In this document: positions 63,135 through 64,000 of the stretch, piece after piece | Numbering within the stretch: the first letter of the stretch is position 1 | How the letters are laid out: each line of letters starts with the position of its first letter | From: Entamoeba invadens IP1 | Taxonomy: Eukaryota > Evosea > Mastigamoebida > Endamoebidae | Direction of reading: 5' to 3' | Length of the DNA: 64,000 nt | Assembly (NCBI RefSeq): GCF_000330505.1 | Contig: NW_004440189.1 | Location: 229,510 to 293,509 of the forward strand | Program-made: the position numbers and the translations under genes | Notes under the pieces: model-generated | Seen by the model: only the letters and a program-made list of their open reading frames with translations | The model's database searches: none | What the model was told of the DNA's origin: nothing

Positions 63135-64000
63135 ACGTTGTAATGATTGACTTTTTGATTATACAATTTGGTCGTATTTATGTTTTGTTCATATCACTTT
63201 TAACAACATCAAAGTCGGATCATTAAAATCACTTCACAAGAATAATAAAGTTGTTTGAACCTGTTTTGTCTATTAAACCACTTAACAAAAATAAATAGTT
63301 TTTTTATTAAAATATAACTATTTGTTGAGAACTTATTATTAACTATAATAAAATTAATTAATTATCATAACCATTTTTTTTGAAATAGTATATTTATATT
63401 AATAAAAATTAGTGAATTTATATAATTCAAATAATTACATAATACTAATAATTATGATAATCACTCAATAAATTTTATAATAATAAAGAAAATCAATGTT
63501 AATTTATATTAAATTACTAGACAAAATGATTTTTAATGTATTAAAGTTAAAAATGCTAAAAAAAATTCAACCGAAATCTTTCAAAAACAAAAAAATAGAT
63601 TTATTTTAACTTAAACACATATCAAATAATTGTTTTGTCTTTCGCTCGTCTCACTGACTGAATGACAATCACTGCGACAAACGATACATTACTCTTGAAG
63701 GAATAAACGAGGTTAAACCTACATGGCTTTTCCAAGCTGGTCCTTCGTTCTGATTTTTGGATTGAAAACGGGTTTAAATATCAGTAGGTTTTCAAAACTA
63801 TTACTTATTGGTATTTTTTTTATAATATAAAAGTATTGTTATTAATTTATTTATTAAAAAACTTGTATTGTTAATTATTAGTAATTTAATTATAATATGA
63901 ATATATTTGTTTAATTTTTATTTATGTATTTTTTTATTAGATTGTAATTATTAAATATGAGATAATTGCATAAAAAATTTATTTGTTTTCTAATACAGTG
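63135..64000. other. AT-rich spacer at the right edge
   Basis: About 870 bp without a supported gene. Between 63610 and 63780 the base composition rises and a few short frames appear, but none is long or recognisable. It may be promoter or the remnant of something beyond the window. Confidence 0.5.

Noticed and set aside
63610..63780. Less AT-rich stretch near the right edge
   Set aside because: All frames are interrupted within short distance, and no RNA gene shape was found.

Overview
The window looks like nuclear DNA of an Entamoeba species. The coding sequence is AT-rich, the spacers are extremely AT-rich, and genes are packed tightly on both strands. I could reconstruct sixteen short introns (50-85 bp), nearly all starting GTTTGT and ending AG. 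It also carries a transmembrane-kinase (TMK) gene with CxxC repeats and a TLDc gene, both typical of Entamoeba. The presence of a Polinton/Maverick and a Tc1/mariner element suggests E. invadens or a relative, but the species is inference. Three runs of exactly 100 N (12503-12602, 27825-27924, 53618-53717) are scaffold gaps of unknown true size.

Layout. 1-1005 is the 3' part of a Tc1/mariner-type transposase. 1270-5717 (minus) is a wrecked TMK pseudogene. 5718-6891 is non-coding and holds two different MITEs. 6892-19098 is a 12.2 kb Polinton/Maverick, an integrated virus-like transposon. Its 175 bp terminal inverted repeats are perfect. It carries protein-primed DNA polymerase B, rve integrase, A32-type packaging ATPase, a broken putative double jelly-roll capsid gene, a fibre-like gene, an Asp-rich structural protein and several small proteins. 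Its base composition is far more AT-rich than the host genes.

From about 19.7 kb to the right edge the window is ordinary host DNA. Signalling genes are an NDR/LATS-type kinase, a RhoGEF, a PH protein, a Rab6-like GTPase, a RasGAP-LRR protein, and a TMK whose kinase domain lacks key residues. Ribosome biogenesis is represented by NOG1, RLP24 and a NOL8-like RRM protein, with EBP1 nearby. RNA and chromatin genes are CAF1 deadenylase, PRMT5, an SR protein, an RS zinc-knuckle protein, an HMG-box protein, an OGFr-domain protein, a Bdp1-like SANT protein, an FHA protein, and a C2H2 finger separated from an MRG domain by one in-frame TAG. Membrane and cytoskeletal genes are a YIP1-family protein, ATG9 and an actobindin. 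There is also a glutaminyl cyclase.

Inside the Polinton the genes form a self-contained set. Polymerase and integrase would copy and insert the element. ATPase, capsid and small structural proteins would package it. The two terminal genes both start inside the inverted repeats, so the repeats supply the same promoter and first eight codons to both. The capsid gene has a nonsense codon and a frameshift, and the integrase has Asp where catalytic Glu is expected, so this copy may be dead or may carry sequencing errors. No protease gene is visible, though an unsequenced gap lies inside the element.
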